In this document: one piece after another, positions 45,008 through 54,279 of the stretch
How positions within the stretch are numbered: position 1 is the first letter of the stretch
Layout of the letters: each line of letters opens with the position of its first letter
The notes under the pieces: model-generated
Databases searched by the model: none
What the model was told of the DNA's origin: nothing
What the model saw: only the letters and a program-made list of their open reading frames with translations
Origin: JAQBVV01 sp965249205
GTDB lineage: Bacteria > Acidobacteriota > Vicinamibacteria > Vicinamibacterales > UBA2999
Length of the DNA stretch: 64,000 nucleotides
Direction: 5' to 3'
NCBI GenBank assembly: GCA_965249205.1
Contig: CBDFLL010000005.1
Span: 1-64,000, forward strand
Program-made: the position numbers and the translations under genes

Positions 45008-46495
45008 ATGCACCTTCCAGAACCTGATCCGGCGCGGCTGGCGAAGAAAGACGCGGCGGTCAAGGCCTTGCTGGCCATCCTGCCTCGTGAGTGTGTGCTC
45101 TTCACCGCCGAGGATCTGATCGCGTACGAGTGCGATGGCGTGTCCGCCTATCGGCAAGCGCCCATGGCCGTGGTGTTGCCGCGGTCAACGGACGAAGTCT
45201 CGGCGGCCATGAAAATCCTGTACGGGTTACAGCTTCCCGTCGTGCCTTGGGGCGCGGGTACGGGACTATCCGGCGGAGCACTGCCGCTGAGTGACGGCGT
45301 CACGATTGCGTTGTCCAAGATGCGACAGATTCTGGAGATAGACCTCGACAACGGGTGCGCCGTGGTGCAGCCGGGCGTGACCAACGCGCGTATTACCCAG
45401 GCTGTTCAGGCCGAAGGCTTCTACTACGCACCGGATCCGTCCAGTCAGATTGCCTGCTCGATCGGCGGCAACGTCGCGGAAAACTCCGGCGGTGTGCACT
45501 GCCTCAAGTACGGCGTCACCACAAACAATCTGCTGGGACTCGAAGTCGTGCTGGCCGACGGCGAGGTGCTGCGGGTTGGCGGCAAGTCCCTCGATGCGCC
45601 TGGCTACGATCTGATGGGCCTGCTGACCGGCTCCGAGGGGTTGCTCGGCATTATCACCGAGGTCACGGTGCGCGTGCTTCGCAAGCCTGAGACCGCGCGG
45701 GCGGTGCTGGCCGTGTTCGACACCGTCGAAGCGTCCGGCCAAGCCGTGGCGGACGTGATCGCGGCCGGCATGGTGCCCGCGGGCATGGAGATCATGGACA
45801 AGCTCGCGATCGAGGCGTCCGAGGACTACGCAAAAGCGGGCTATCCGGTCGGTGTCGAAGCCATCCTGCTCATCGAACACGACGGTCCGGAGGTAGAGGT
45901 GAACTACCTGCTGGAGCGGACCGAAACGGTGCTGCGTGCGGCCGGTGCCACCGAGATTCGGGTCTCGGCGAGCGAGCAGGAGCGGCTGCGCCTGTGGGCG
46001 GGGCGCAAGGCGGCGTTTCCTGCGATGGGGCGTCTCAGTCCGGACTACTACTGCATGGACGGCACCATCCCGCGCGGCGCGCTGGCGAAGGTGCTAGGAA
46101 AGATCAGGGAGCTGTCTGGCAGCTACGACTTGCGGGTGGCGAATGTGTTTCACGCTGGCGACGGCAACCTGCACCCGCTGCTGCTGTACGACGGAAACGT
46201 ACCTGGCGAACTTGAAAAGGCGGAGCAGATGGGTGCCGAAATCCTCAAGCTGTGCGTCGACGTGGGTGGTGTGCTCACTGGTGAGCACGGCGTCGGCATT
46301 GAAAAACGCGACCTGATGACGTATCAGTTCGGCGAAACCGACCTGGACGCGATGCAGCACGTGAAGTGCAGCTTCGACGCCGAGTCGATGCTCAATCCCG
46401 GGAAGATGTTCCCGGTGCTGAAGCGTTGCGCTGAGCTGGGCGGCATGCACATCCACGGTGGCAAGCTGCCCTTTCCAGAGTTGGAACGGTTCTAG
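45008..46495 (+). CDS. glcD: Glycolate oxidase, FAD-binding subunit GlcD
   Basis: A 495-residue FAD-linked oxidase of the D-lactate/glycolate type. The PCMH FAD domain holds VVPWGAGTGLSGGALPLSDG and SIGGNVAENSGGVHCLKYG. The C-terminal cap has FHAGDGNLHPLLLYD and GGVLTGEHGVGIEKRDLM, both diagnostic of GlcD. It is the first gene of glcD-glcE-glcF, the membrane-bound enzyme oxidising glycolate to glyoxylate. Confidence 0.94.
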   Translation: MHLPEPDPARLAKKDAAVKALLAILPRECVLFTAEDLIAYECDGVSAYRQAPMAVVLPRSTDEVSAAMKILYGLQLPVVPWGAGTGLSGGALPLSDGVTIALSKMRQILEIDLDNGCAVVQPGVTNARITQAVQAEGFYYAPDPSSQIACSIGGNVAENSGGVHCLKYGVTTNNLLGLEVVLADGEVLRVGGKSLDAPGYDLMGLLTGSEGLLGIITEVTVRVLRKPETARAVLAVFDTVEASGQAVADVIAAGMVPAGMEIMDKLAIEASEDYAKAGYPVGVEAILLIEHDGPEVEVNYLLERTETVLRAAGATEIRVSASEQERLRLWAGRKAAFPAMGRLSPDYYCMDGTIPRGALAKVLGKIRELSGSYDLRVANVFHAGDGNLHPLLLYDGNVPGELEKAEQMGAEILKLCVDVGGVLTGEHGVGIEKRDLMTYQFGETDLDAMQHVKCSFDAESMLNPGKMFPVLKRCAELGGMHIHGGKLPFPELERF

Positions 46496-46564
46496 GGCGG
46501 ATCCGTTTCTGCTGACGTCTTTTCCCTTGGAGTATGCGCGCGTGAGGCAGGAGTACAGATCGTC

Positions 46565-47815
46565 GTGAGCGCAGAAGAATCAACCCAACACCTGACCCCG
46601 GACAGCACAGCCGGCGTACAGGCCTGCGTCCAGGGCGCTGTCAACGACAAGACACCGCTGGAAGTTGTCGGGGGCGGCAACAAGCGTTTCTATGGGCGGC
46701 CGGTGTCCGCATCCTGCACGCTCTCATTGGCCAAGCTGAGCGGCGTCGTCGACTATCAGCCGGGTGAGCTACTGGTGGTGGTGCGACCTGGTACCCCGCT
46801 GGCAGAACTGGAGCGTACGCTGGCCGGGTCGAAGCAGGCGCTGGCGTTCGAGCCGCCGCACTGGGGTCCGCAGGCCACGATCGGCGGCACAGTGGCCTGC
46901 AATCTTTCGGGCCCTCGCCGCGTACGCGCGGGGGCGGCTCGCGATCACCTGCTGGGGTTCGAGGCTGTCACGGGCCGCGGCCAGATCGTGAAGGGCGGTG
47001 GGCGCGTTGTGAAGAACGTGACCGGCTACGATCTCAGCAAGCTGATGTGCGGCAGCTTCGGTACGTTGGCGGTGCTCACCGAGTTGGTGCTGAAGGTGCT
47101 GCCGGCTGCGGAAACGGAACGCACGGTGGTGGTGCCGGGTCTTGACGACGCGGACGCGATCGCGCTCATGATTCTTGCCTCCCGCTCTCCCCACAACGTG
47201 AGCGGCCTGGCGCATCTGCCCAGGGGCGTGCGAGCGCCGCTGGGACTTTCCGCTACAAGCGAAGGCGGGGACTCCATCACGTTGATCCGCGTCGAGGGGC
47301 CAGCGCCGTCGGTCGATCACCGGGCTCGGGAACTCGTTGCGATGATCAAGCGACAGACGGCCTCGCTTGAGGAGGCGACCTCCAAGTCGGTATGGTCTGC
47401 GCTCCGCGAATTGGAGCCGCTGGCCATCGGGGCCGGGGAACGTCTGTGGCGGGTCTCGGTGCCTCCAAGTGTGTCCGCGAAGTGTAAAGCCACGCTGTTG
47501 AACGCAGCAGCGTCAACGACAACGAAGGCAACCACGACGCCCCGCGTATTTTTCGATTGGGGTGGGGGGCTGCTGTGGTGCGCGCTACCGGTATCCCTGG
47601 CTGCCTCAGAGGTGCACCGCATGGCGCAGGACGCGGGAGGCCATGCACGGTTGGTGCGTTCGGCGAGTACGCATCAGGGCGCAGACCTTGACGAGGCCAC
47701 CGAACAGTCATTTTCGCCGCTCGATGGCGCGAACCGTGTGGTGCACCAGCGGCTCAAGATCGCCTTTGACCCGAATGGCGTGCTGAATCCAGGTCGCATG
47801 TACGCGGGCCTGTAG
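46565..47815 (+). CDS. glcE: Glycolate oxidase, FAD-binding subunit GlcE
   Basis: A 416-residue protein from GTG 46565. FAD-binding features are LEVVGGGNKRFYG, LVVVRPGTPLAELERTLAGS and GGTVACNLSGPRRVRAGAARDHLLGFEAV, followed by KNVTGYDLSKLMCGSFG, typical of GlcE. It lacks the long C-terminal cap of GlcD. Located between glcD and glcF in the same orientation with short gaps (69 and 12 bp). Confidence 0.93.
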   Translation: MSAEESTQHLTPDSTAGVQACVQGAVNDKTPLEVVGGGNKRFYGRPVSASCTLSLAKLSGVVDYQPGELLVVVRPGTPLAELERTLAGSKQALAFEPPHWGPQATIGGTVACNLSGPRRVRAGAARDHLLGFEAVTGRGQIVKGGGRVVKNVTGYDLSKLMCGSFGTLAVLTELVLKVLPAAETERTVVVPGLDDADAIALMILASRSPHNVSGLAHLPRGVRAPLGLSATSEGGDSITLIRVEGPAPSVDHRARELVAMIKRQTASLEEATSKSVWSALRELEPLAIGAGERLWRVSVPPSVSAKCKATLLNAAASTTTKATTTPRVFFDWGGGLLWCALPVSLAASEVHRMAQDAGGHARLVRSASTHQGADLDEATEQSFSPLDGANRVVHQRLKIAFDPNGVLNPGRMYAGL

Positions 47816-47827
47816 GAATCCGACGAC

Positions 47828-49135
47828 ATGCAGACAGCTATCACCGAGCGGCAATACGCTCATCCCGACGCAAAGATCGCGGAGAGCATCCTGACCTCGT
47901 GCGTACATTGTGGCTTCTGCAATGCCACGTGTCCTACGTATCAGCTGGAGGGCGTGGAGATGGAGGGGCCCCGTGGCCGCATCTATCTGATCAAGTCGTT
48001 GCTCGAGGACAAGATCTCGCACGAGGACAGCGTCGTCTCACACCTGGATAGCTGTCTGTCGTGTCTGGCCTGCGAGTCGACGTGTCCCAGCGGGGTCCGC
48101 TACTCGCACCTGATCGACTCGGCTCGCAGCAAAATCGCTGAACAGTATCAGCGCGCGGCGGTGGACGGCCTGCAGCGACGCATGCTGGCGTGGCTGCTGC
48201 CGTACCCGAGCCGCTTCCGGTTGGCTATGCTGGCCGGTCGTCTGGCCAAGCCGTTTGCCTTCCTGGCGCCGCGTGGGCAGCAGGCCATGCTGCGCATGAT
48301 TCCTGATCGGTTGCCGGCCCCGTCCCAACTGGACCGGCCGGGCGTGCACAGCGCCGAGGGCACCCGGCGCGCGCGCGTGGCCCTCTTGACAGGCTGTGCG
48401 CAGAAGGTGATGGGGCCAGACATCAACGATGCCACCATTCGTTTACTCACGCGGCTTGGGTGTGATGTCGTGCTGTCGCGCGACCAGGGCTGTTGCGGAT
48501 CGCTCGTGTACCACATGGGCGATCACGAGAGCAGCTTTCCCCACATGAAACGCAACATCGATGCGTGGCACGCGGAGATCGACGGCGAAGGGCTGGACGC
48601 GGTGGTCATCAATACATCTGGTTGCGGCGTGGTTGTCAAAGACTACGGCCACATTTTTCGAGATGATCCCGCCTACGCGTCAAAAGCAGCTCGAGTCTCC
48701 GCCATCACGAAGGATCTGTCGGAAGTCGTGCATGGCCTGGAGTTACCGGCCCACGTGTCCGGCCTCGCACCGGCGCTGCGGGTGGCCTACCACGACGCGT
48801 GTTCTCTTCAGCATGGGCAGCAGGTTCGCGCCCAGCCGCGTGGGCTGCTCGGCAAGGCAGGATTCCGCGTACTGGACATCCCGGATCCCCATCTCTGCTG
48901 TGGCAGTGCGGGTACCTACAATTTGCTCAAGCCGGACGCGGCCGAGCAGCTCGGAGCGTTGAAGGCGGAGGCCGTTGAGTCCGTCAGCCCGCAGGTCGTC
49001 GCCATGGGCAATATCGGCTGCATGGAACAGATCGCAGCCTACAGCCAGGTGCCGGTCGTGCATACCGTGCAGTTGCTCGACTGGGCCACCGGCGGTCCGG
49101 TCCCGGCTGGTCTGGGCGATCTGACCGCGGTGTAG
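47828..49135 (+). CDS. glcF: Glycolate oxidase, iron-sulfur subunit GlcF
   Basis: A 435-residue protein with two [4Fe-4S] clusters: C25/C28/C31/C35 in CVHCGFCNATCP and C76/C79/C82/C86 in CLSCLACESTCP. Two CCG domains follow (DQGCCGSLVYHMGDH; PHLCCGSAGTYNLLKP), which carry electrons toward the quinone pool. It completes the GlcDEF complex and lies only 12 bp after glcE. Confidence 0.95.
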   Translation: MQTAITERQYAHPDAKIAESILTSCVHCGFCNATCPTYQLEGVEMEGPRGRIYLIKSLLEDKISHEDSVVSHLDSCLSCLACESTCPSGVRYSHLIDSARSKIAEQYQRAAVDGLQRRMLAWLLPYPSRFRLAMLAGRLAKPFAFLAPRGQQAMLRMIPDRLPAPSQLDRPGVHSAEGTRRARVALLTGCAQKVMGPDINDATIRLLTRLGCDVVLSRDQGCCGSLVYHMGDHESSFPHMKRNIDAWHAEIDGEGLDAVVINTSGCGVVVKDYGHIFRDDPAYASKAARVSAITKDLSEVVHGLELPAHVSGLAPALRVAYHDACSLQHGQQVRAQPRGLLGKAGFRVLDIPDPHLCCGSAGTYNLLKPDAAEQLGALKAEAVESVSPQVVAMGNIGCMEQIAAYSQVPVVHTVQLLDWATGGPVPAGLGDLTAV

Positions 49136-49177
49136 AAGCGCGTGGGGAGGGATTCGACCCTATGAGGAGCTGACGCT

Positions 49178-50632
49178 ATGACCGAGTCCGTGTTGACCCC
49201 CTCCACGCTGTTCACGCCGGCCAATTTCATCAACGGGCGATGGTTCACAGAGGGCGATGGCACCTTCTGTAGCGTCGTGGACAAGTACCACGGCACCACG
49301 CTCGCGCGCATCCCGCACGCGACCGACGCGCAGATGGAAGAGGCAATGGCCGCAGCATACGCGAGTCGCAACGCCTTACGGGCCATGAGCGCCGGTGAGC
49401 GGAGTGCCAAGCTGGAGGCCTTGGCCGCGCTGATCGAGAGCCGGCATGAGGCGCTGGCCACGCTGATCGTGCAGGAGGCCGGCAAGCCTGTCGGGTACGC
49501 ACGGGCCGAGCTCACTAGATGCGCGACCACCGTGCGCACCGCGGCCGCTGAGGCTGTGCGCTTCACGGGAGAAAGCGTGGCGATCGACTACGGAGCTGGT
49601 GTCGGGAAGGCGGCCTTCACGAAGCGCTTTCCTGTCGGTGTCGTCGGCGCGGTCACGCCGTTCAACTTTCCGCTGAATCTGGTCTTACACAAAGTTGCTC
49701 CCGCGATGGCCGTGGGGTGTCCCGTCGTGCTCAAGCCCGCACCACAGGCGCCACTCAGCGCGATGGCGTTGGCGAGCATGATGGAGGAGATCGATTGGCC
49801 GCGAGGCGCCTTCAGCGCACTGCTGTGCGGAATTCCCGTTGCTGAGACGCTGGCGACCGACGCGCGCATTGCGATGCTCAGTTTTACCGGCAGCGACAGG
49901 GTCGGCTGGCATCTGAAGGCCATCTGCGGCAGGAAGAAAGTGGCCCTGGAACTGGGTGGAAACGCCGCCGTGATCGTCGACGAGGGCACGGACCTCGCCG
50001 CAGCTGCCAAGGTCGTCGCCATGGGGGCAAACCTGTACGCCGGTCAGACGTGTATCAGCACACAGCGCATCTATGTGGTCAAGCGCGTCCACGACGCGTT
50101 CCGCGATCTTCTCGTGAGGGAATACGGCGCGTTGAAAGCGGGTGATCCGAGTGACCCGTCCGTGTCGGTAGGGCCCATTATCGACAAGGGGCACTTTGAG
50201 CGCATTTGCAGGTGGGTGGACGAAGCCGTGAAGGGTGGTGCAACGCTTCTCGCAGGCGGAGCGTCGGTCGATTCGGATCGCAACGTCTATGCAGCCACGC
50301 TACTGGCCGACGCCGGTCGCGACATGCACGTGCACTGCTCAGAGGTCTTTGGTCCGGTTGCGATGATCGAAGGCGTCGAAAACTTCGATGAAGGCATCGC
50401 GCGGGTGAACGACAGCGTCTACGGCCTCCAGGTCGGCGTGTTCACCAATAACCTTGCGCATATGAAGCACGCCCACGACGAGCTGGAGGTTGGTGGCGTG
50501 ATGGTCAACAACGTCGCCGGATTCCGCGTGGACAGCATGCCCTACGGCGGCGTGAAGGACAGCGGCCTCGGACGTGAAGGCGTGAAGTACGCCATGGAGG
50601 AGATGAGCGAGCCACGACTCATTGTGTTCTGA
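49178..50632 (+). CDS. NAD(P)-dependent aldehyde dehydrogenase
   Basis: A 484-residue ALDH. Catalytic Cys is C292 in LYAGQTCISTQR and the general base E258 in VALELGGNAAV. Further segments are VTPFNFPLNLVLHKVAPA, SFTGSDRVGWHLK, and the C-terminal PYGGVKDSGLGREGVKYAMEEM. Its place 42 bp after glcF suggests it makes glycolate from glycolaldehyde, feeding the GlcDEF enzyme; lactaldehyde is another candidate. Start ATG 49178. Confidence 0.92.
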   Translation: MTESVLTPSTLFTPANFINGRWFTEGDGTFCSVVDKYHGTTLARIPHATDAQMEEAMAAAYASRNALRAMSAGERSAKLEALAALIESRHEALATLIVQEAGKPVGYARAELTRCATTVRTAAAEAVRFTGESVAIDYGAGVGKAAFTKRFPVGVVGAVTPFNFPLNLVLHKVAPAMAVGCPVVLKPAPQAPLSAMALASMMEEIDWPRGAFSALLCGIPVAETLATDARIAMLSFTGSDRVGWHLKAICGRKKVALELGGNAAVIVDEGTDLAAAAKVVAMGANLYAGQTCISTQRIYVVKRVHDAFRDLLVREYGALKAGDPSDPSVSVGPIIDKGHFERICRWVDEAVKGGATLLAGGASVDSDRNVYAATLLADAGRDMHVHCSEVFGPVAMIEGVENFDEGIARVNDSVYGLQVGVFTNNLAHMKHAHDELEVGGVMVNNVAGFRVDSMPYGGVKDSGLGREGVKYAMEEMSEPRLIVF

Positions 50633-50752
50633 CGCGGGCCTGCCGTCCAACGAACGCGACGGCCTGCGCCTGATCGCCTTGATCGACCACGCCAGGCCAT
50701 CCAGAAACACCGGGCACGCGAAATTCACCTCCTTATCGCGCTGCTCGACGGC

Positions 50753-51565
50753 TCATTGAGGCGCGTCCCGACGCGGCGCACGATTCGCGAAGTGAACGGC
50801 GGCGTCTGCGATGCAGTCGGAAGGCCGGTTACCCGGGAGGTGGCGGGGTCGGCGCCAGCGGCTGGGGTCCCGGCCGAACTCACGGATGCGCTCGGGGGCC
50901 AGTTCGGAGAGGAGCACGTTGGCGCCGAGACCTTCCTGACGTTCGGTGGCTTCCCGCATCAAAAGGCAAGGGATGCCGAGGTACGAGGACTCCTCCTGGA
51001 TGCTGCCTCCGTCGGTTACGACGAAGTCAGCTCCCTCGATCAGGGTGACAAAATCGAAGTAAGTGCAGCGTGGGCGCAGCTCGATCTTCGGGTTACCTCG
51101 CAGACGTTCTTCGAGGCCGAAGCGTTCGAGCTGCCGCGCCGTCGGCGGATGGAGGACAAAGAGCAGTAGGGGCCCGTCCTCGCGCGCGGTGGCAATCTCC
51201 TCGACGAGCGTGATCAATGCTTCGAAGGACTGGCGCGAGAAAATGTTCTCGTAGCGATGCAAACTCACGAGCCCATAGGGCCCACTGGGCACATGCTCTC
51301 GCGATCGCTCGGTGGCGATCGCCAGAGCGAGCGTGTCACCCAAGGTGTTGGAGCCGGTGTTGATCTTCTCACGCCGGAGCTTCGCGACGTTCCCCATCGC
51401 CCACTCTCCCGGGCAAAAAAGCACTTGCGAGAGCCGGAAGGTCAGTAGCCGCGTGATCTCCTCGGGGAAGGGGTGAAAGAGCCGAAACGAGCGCAAGCCC
51501 GACTCCACATGCCCGACAGTCAGCCCCGATCCGCGTAGTACCAGGAAGTTACTACGGCGAGGCAT
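50753..51565 (-). pseudogene. 5'-truncated UDP-GlcNAc 2-epimerase (WecB-like)
   Basis: The frame retains GLTVGHVESGLRSFRLFHPFPEEI, HPPTARQLERFG and DFVVTDGGSIQEESSYLGIPCLLMR, all typical of non-hydrolysing UDP-GlcNAc 2-epimerases. It gives only 270 residues instead of ~370; the first ~100 (including the GGTRPE-like UDP-binding start) are missing. The present start (MPRRSNFLVL) is foreign sequence shared with the neighbouring methyltransferase 5' region. It cannot be fully functional. Confidence 0.75.
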
Positions 51566-51579
51566 ACCGGCTCCTGCTC

Positions 51580-52224
51580 ATGGAGAATCGCGGGGTTCAC
51601 GAGCCGCAGGAAGAGCGGGTGTTTCAAAAGGTGCTGCGTTGGTTGCCTGCCGACGCCGTGATGGTCGAGGCTGGATGCTACTGGGCCTTCTACTCAATGT
51701 GGTTCAACAAGGTGGTCACACGCCCTCGCAATATCATGATCGAACCGATTCCAGCGAACCTCGATCGTGCGAGGCAGAATTTCGCAGCGAACGGAATGCA
51801 AGGGGAGTACGAGGAAGGGTTTGTCGGTGCCGAAGACGCAACAGGGGTCGGCGGAGTTCCGATCGTGTCGGTCGACGGCCTGGCGAGGAGACATGGCCTG
51901 AAGAGAATTGATATCTTGCACGCTGATGTTCAAGGTGCCGAGCTTGAGATGGTCCAGGGTGCAGATCGGCTGCTGTCAAACAAGCAGGTGAACTGGGTAT
52001 TCGTTTCAACCCACTCGGAGCAACTTCACGCCGACTGTCTCGCAGCTTTGAGGGCCCACTCCATGAAGATCGTTGCGTCTCACAAACCTGATGAGTCGTT
52101 TTCAGTCGATGGGCTAGTTGTCGCGAAGGCGCCTGGAGTGCCGGGGCCCGACGAGATCGTGGTGTCCAAGAGAAGACGCCGCACCGCGAGTCCAAAGCGT
52201 GATGAGGAAGCTGGTCGGATCTGA
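51580..52224 (+). CDS. FkbM family methyltransferase, 5'-truncated
   Basis: A 214-residue class I methyltransferase. Motifs: VMVEAGCYWAFYSMWF (motif I, variant), IMIEPIPANLDRARQNFAANG, and RIDILHADVQGAELEMVQGADRLL, the FkbM signature. The coding frame extends upstream beyond the ATG in recognisable form (YYGEAYRLLLMENRG) before hitting the junction with the WecB-like gene at about 51540, so the natural N-terminus has been lost. Likely target: O-methylation of a sugar in an extracellular glycan. Activity of the truncated form is uncertain. Confidence 0.7.
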   Translation: MENRGVHEPQEERVFQKVLRWLPADAVMVEAGCYWAFYSMWFNKVVTRPRNIMIEPIPANLDRARQNFAANGMQGEYEEGFVGAEDATGVGGVPIVSVDGLARRHGLKRIDILHADVQGAELEMVQGADRLLSNKQVNWVFVSTHSEQLHADCLAALRAHSMKIVASHKPDESFSVDGLVVAKAPGVPGPDEIVVSKRRRRTASPKRDEEAGRI

Positions 52225-52933
52225 GTTCGAGGCCCATGAATCACGTACGTTCTCGCAAAACGGTGAGGACGGTGTGCTGGCGCATATCTTCGACGTACTC
52301 GGCACGACGACCAAATTCTTCGTCGAGTTTGGCGTCGGCGCTGACGGCAGGGAACGCAACACGCGGCTGTTGGAAGAACAGCACGGTTGGCAAGGGCTGT
52401 TGATGGATTCTGGTGCGAGCGATCGTAGTTCTCACATCCGAAAGGAGAAGATCACGGCCGAGAACATCAACGACCTCTTTGTTAAGTACGATGTGCCGGG
52501 CGCATTCGATCTTTTGTCAATCGACATTGATGGCAATGACTACTGGGTCTGGAAGGCCATTGGCCTGCGGTATCGTCCGCGCGTCTTGGTGATGGAATAT
52601 AACGCCTCGGTCCCGCCGCCGCGCAGTGCAACCATCGAATACGACCCGGGGTTTCGATGGAACGGGACGGATTACTTCGGAGCAAGCCTCACCGCGCTGG
52701 AGCGGCTCAGTCGGCGGAAGGGATATGCATTGGTGTACTGCGAGAGGCGCGGAGTTAACGCGTTTTTTGTGCAGCGGGACCTGCTATCGCCGAGTTGGGA
52801 ACGCCCCGTCGAGGAGATCTATCGCGAGCCGGGTTACGGGGCCGGCGGACCGTTCGGGCTGGCTCAGTTGCTGCGGCCGCGCGGAAGGGGCCGGAGGCCG
52901 GATCGGGATCGCGTCATGATCGACGTCGACTAG
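52202..52933 (+). CDS. Conserved FkbM-like/hypothetical protein of glycan loci
   Basis: A 243-residue protein read from ATG 52202, overlapping the end of the preceding gene. It shows SRTFSQNGEDGVLAHIFDVLG, TKFFVEFGVGADGRERNT and FDLLSIDIDGNDYWVWKAIG, an arrangement resembling a Rossmann-type methyltransferase with D-x-D-G-N-D in place of the usual motif. I have seen this pattern with FkbM methyltransferases but know no verified function. The C-terminal ~30 residues are Arg-rich. Confidence 0.7.
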   Translation: MRKLVGSEFEAHESRTFSQNGEDGVLAHIFDVLGTTTKFFVEFGVGADGRERNTRLLEEQHGWQGLLMDSGASDRSSHIRKEKITAENINDLFVKYDVPGAFDLLSIDIDGNDYWVWKAIGLRYRPRVLVMEYNASVPPPRSATIEYDPGFRWNGTDYFGASLTALERLSRRKGYALVYCERRGVNAFFVQRDLLSPSWERPVEEIYREPGYGAGGPFGLAQLLRPRGRGRRPDRDRVMIDVD

Positions 52934-53095
52934 TCGACGGAGCCGGGCCGGGGATCGTCGTCTGGGCCGCCCGTGCGCACGGAGCAGTGAGGCCTGGCGG
53001 CGCACCGGGTGCCGGAGTCTCGGCATGGTTCGTCCACCGGGGACGTCACCGTTCGGCTTCTGGAGTCTGTTGGTTGGCTGGAGGGCAGTGTCGTT

Positions 53096-54100
53096 GTGAG
53101 AGTGTGGTTGCCCTATGCCGCCACTGGCGGCGGGGCCGATGTGTATTGTGAAAACTTGGCGACCGGACTGCGAAGCGCCGGCTGGGAAGCGATCTTGGAC
53201 AGCCACTCAGCCTACTGGATGTACTGGTCCTGGCCTCTCAGCTTTCGACGGGCTCCGGAAGGCGCGAACCTCGCAGTCGCGCCAAGTCAAACTGGCTTCG
53301 CGTTTCGACAGAGCGTGGACCAACTTGTTGCGGTTGCACACCACTGCGTATTTGATGCGGCGTTCGCCCCCTATAGAGACTTCACACAACGATTGGTGCA
53401 CGACACGCTGGTGCGAAAACGCGAGGCGGAAACGTTCCGAGTTGCAGACGTAGTGGTCACCGTCAGCGACTATACCGCCGGGAGTCTAGAGGCTGTCTTC
53501 GGGATAAAGAACGCGCACGTCATTCATCACGGGGTCGATACCGAATACTTTTGTCCAGCGCCAGAATCCGACCTGCGGACCGACGATCGGCCACTGCAAC
53601 TGCTTTTCGTTGGCAATTTGACTCGCCGGAAGGGAGCCGATCTGTTGCCCTCGATCATGTCGGCACTTGGTAGTCAGTTCACGCTTGAGTACACCAGTGG
53701 CCTACGAACGGATGAGGGCATCGAGCGCGTGCCCAATATGCGCCCCCTCGGACGTGTGAGTCAGAAAGAACTGCGCGCTGCCTATCGCAGAGCGGATGCC
53801 CTTCTGTTTCCGACGCGCTTCGAGGGCTTCGGTCTCCCGGCCGCGGAGGCGATGGCGTGTGGTAAAGCGGTGGTCACGACGGATTGTTCATCGTTGCCTG
53901 AGATCGTACAGGATGGTGTCACTGGCAAGCTGTGCGACGTCGACGATGTTGATGGTTATGTGGGCGCGGTGCGGGAGTTGGCCGAAGATCGTGAGCAACT
54001 GAGGGCGATGGGGCGTCGCGCCAGAGCCCGAGCGCTTGAACGTTTTACTCTCCGAGGCATGACACAGGAATACATTAGGTTGTTCGGCGCGCTTCTGTAG
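53096..54100 (+). CDS. GT4 family glycosyltransferase
   Basis: A 334-residue GT-B enzyme. GTG 53096 was chosen (GGAGG upstream, natural start VRVWLPYAATGGGADVYCE); an upstream ATG 53009 is possible. GT4 features: HVIHHGVDTEYFCPAP, LLFVGNLTRRKGADLLPSI, and the E-x7-E motif region FPTRFEGFGLPAAEAMACGKAVV. It transfers a sugar from a nucleotide donor. Part of the rearranged glycan locus 50753-56850. Confidence 0.88.
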   Translation: MRVWLPYAATGGGADVYCENLATGLRSAGWEAILDSHSAYWMYWSWPLSFRRAPEGANLAVAPSQTGFAFRQSVDQLVAVAHHCVFDAAFAPYRDFTQRLVHDTLVRKREAETFRVADVVVTVSDYTAGSLEAVFGIKNAHVIHHGVDTEYFCPAPESDLRTDDRPLQLLFVGNLTRRKGADLLPSIMSALGSQFTLEYTSGLRTDEGIERVPNMRPLGRVSQKELRAAYRRADALLFPTRFEGFGLPAAEAMACGKAVVTTDCSSLPEIVQDGVTGKLCDVDDVDGYVGAVRELAEDREQLRAMGRRARARALERFTLRGMTQEYIRLFGALL

Positions 54101-54279
54101 CGGATGAGCGACTGGTGCGTTCCGAATACTCAGCGACGGAGGGTCGAAGAGCGATATGTCACGATCGGGTCCTTGACCTTCCGACGAATGCGGCGGTCTC
54201 AGTCGTCGTCGCGCACAGCGACTGTCGCCACGAGTCAGGGTCGTCTTGCTGCCGCATGGGCAGGTGTGCTGAGGTCAGC

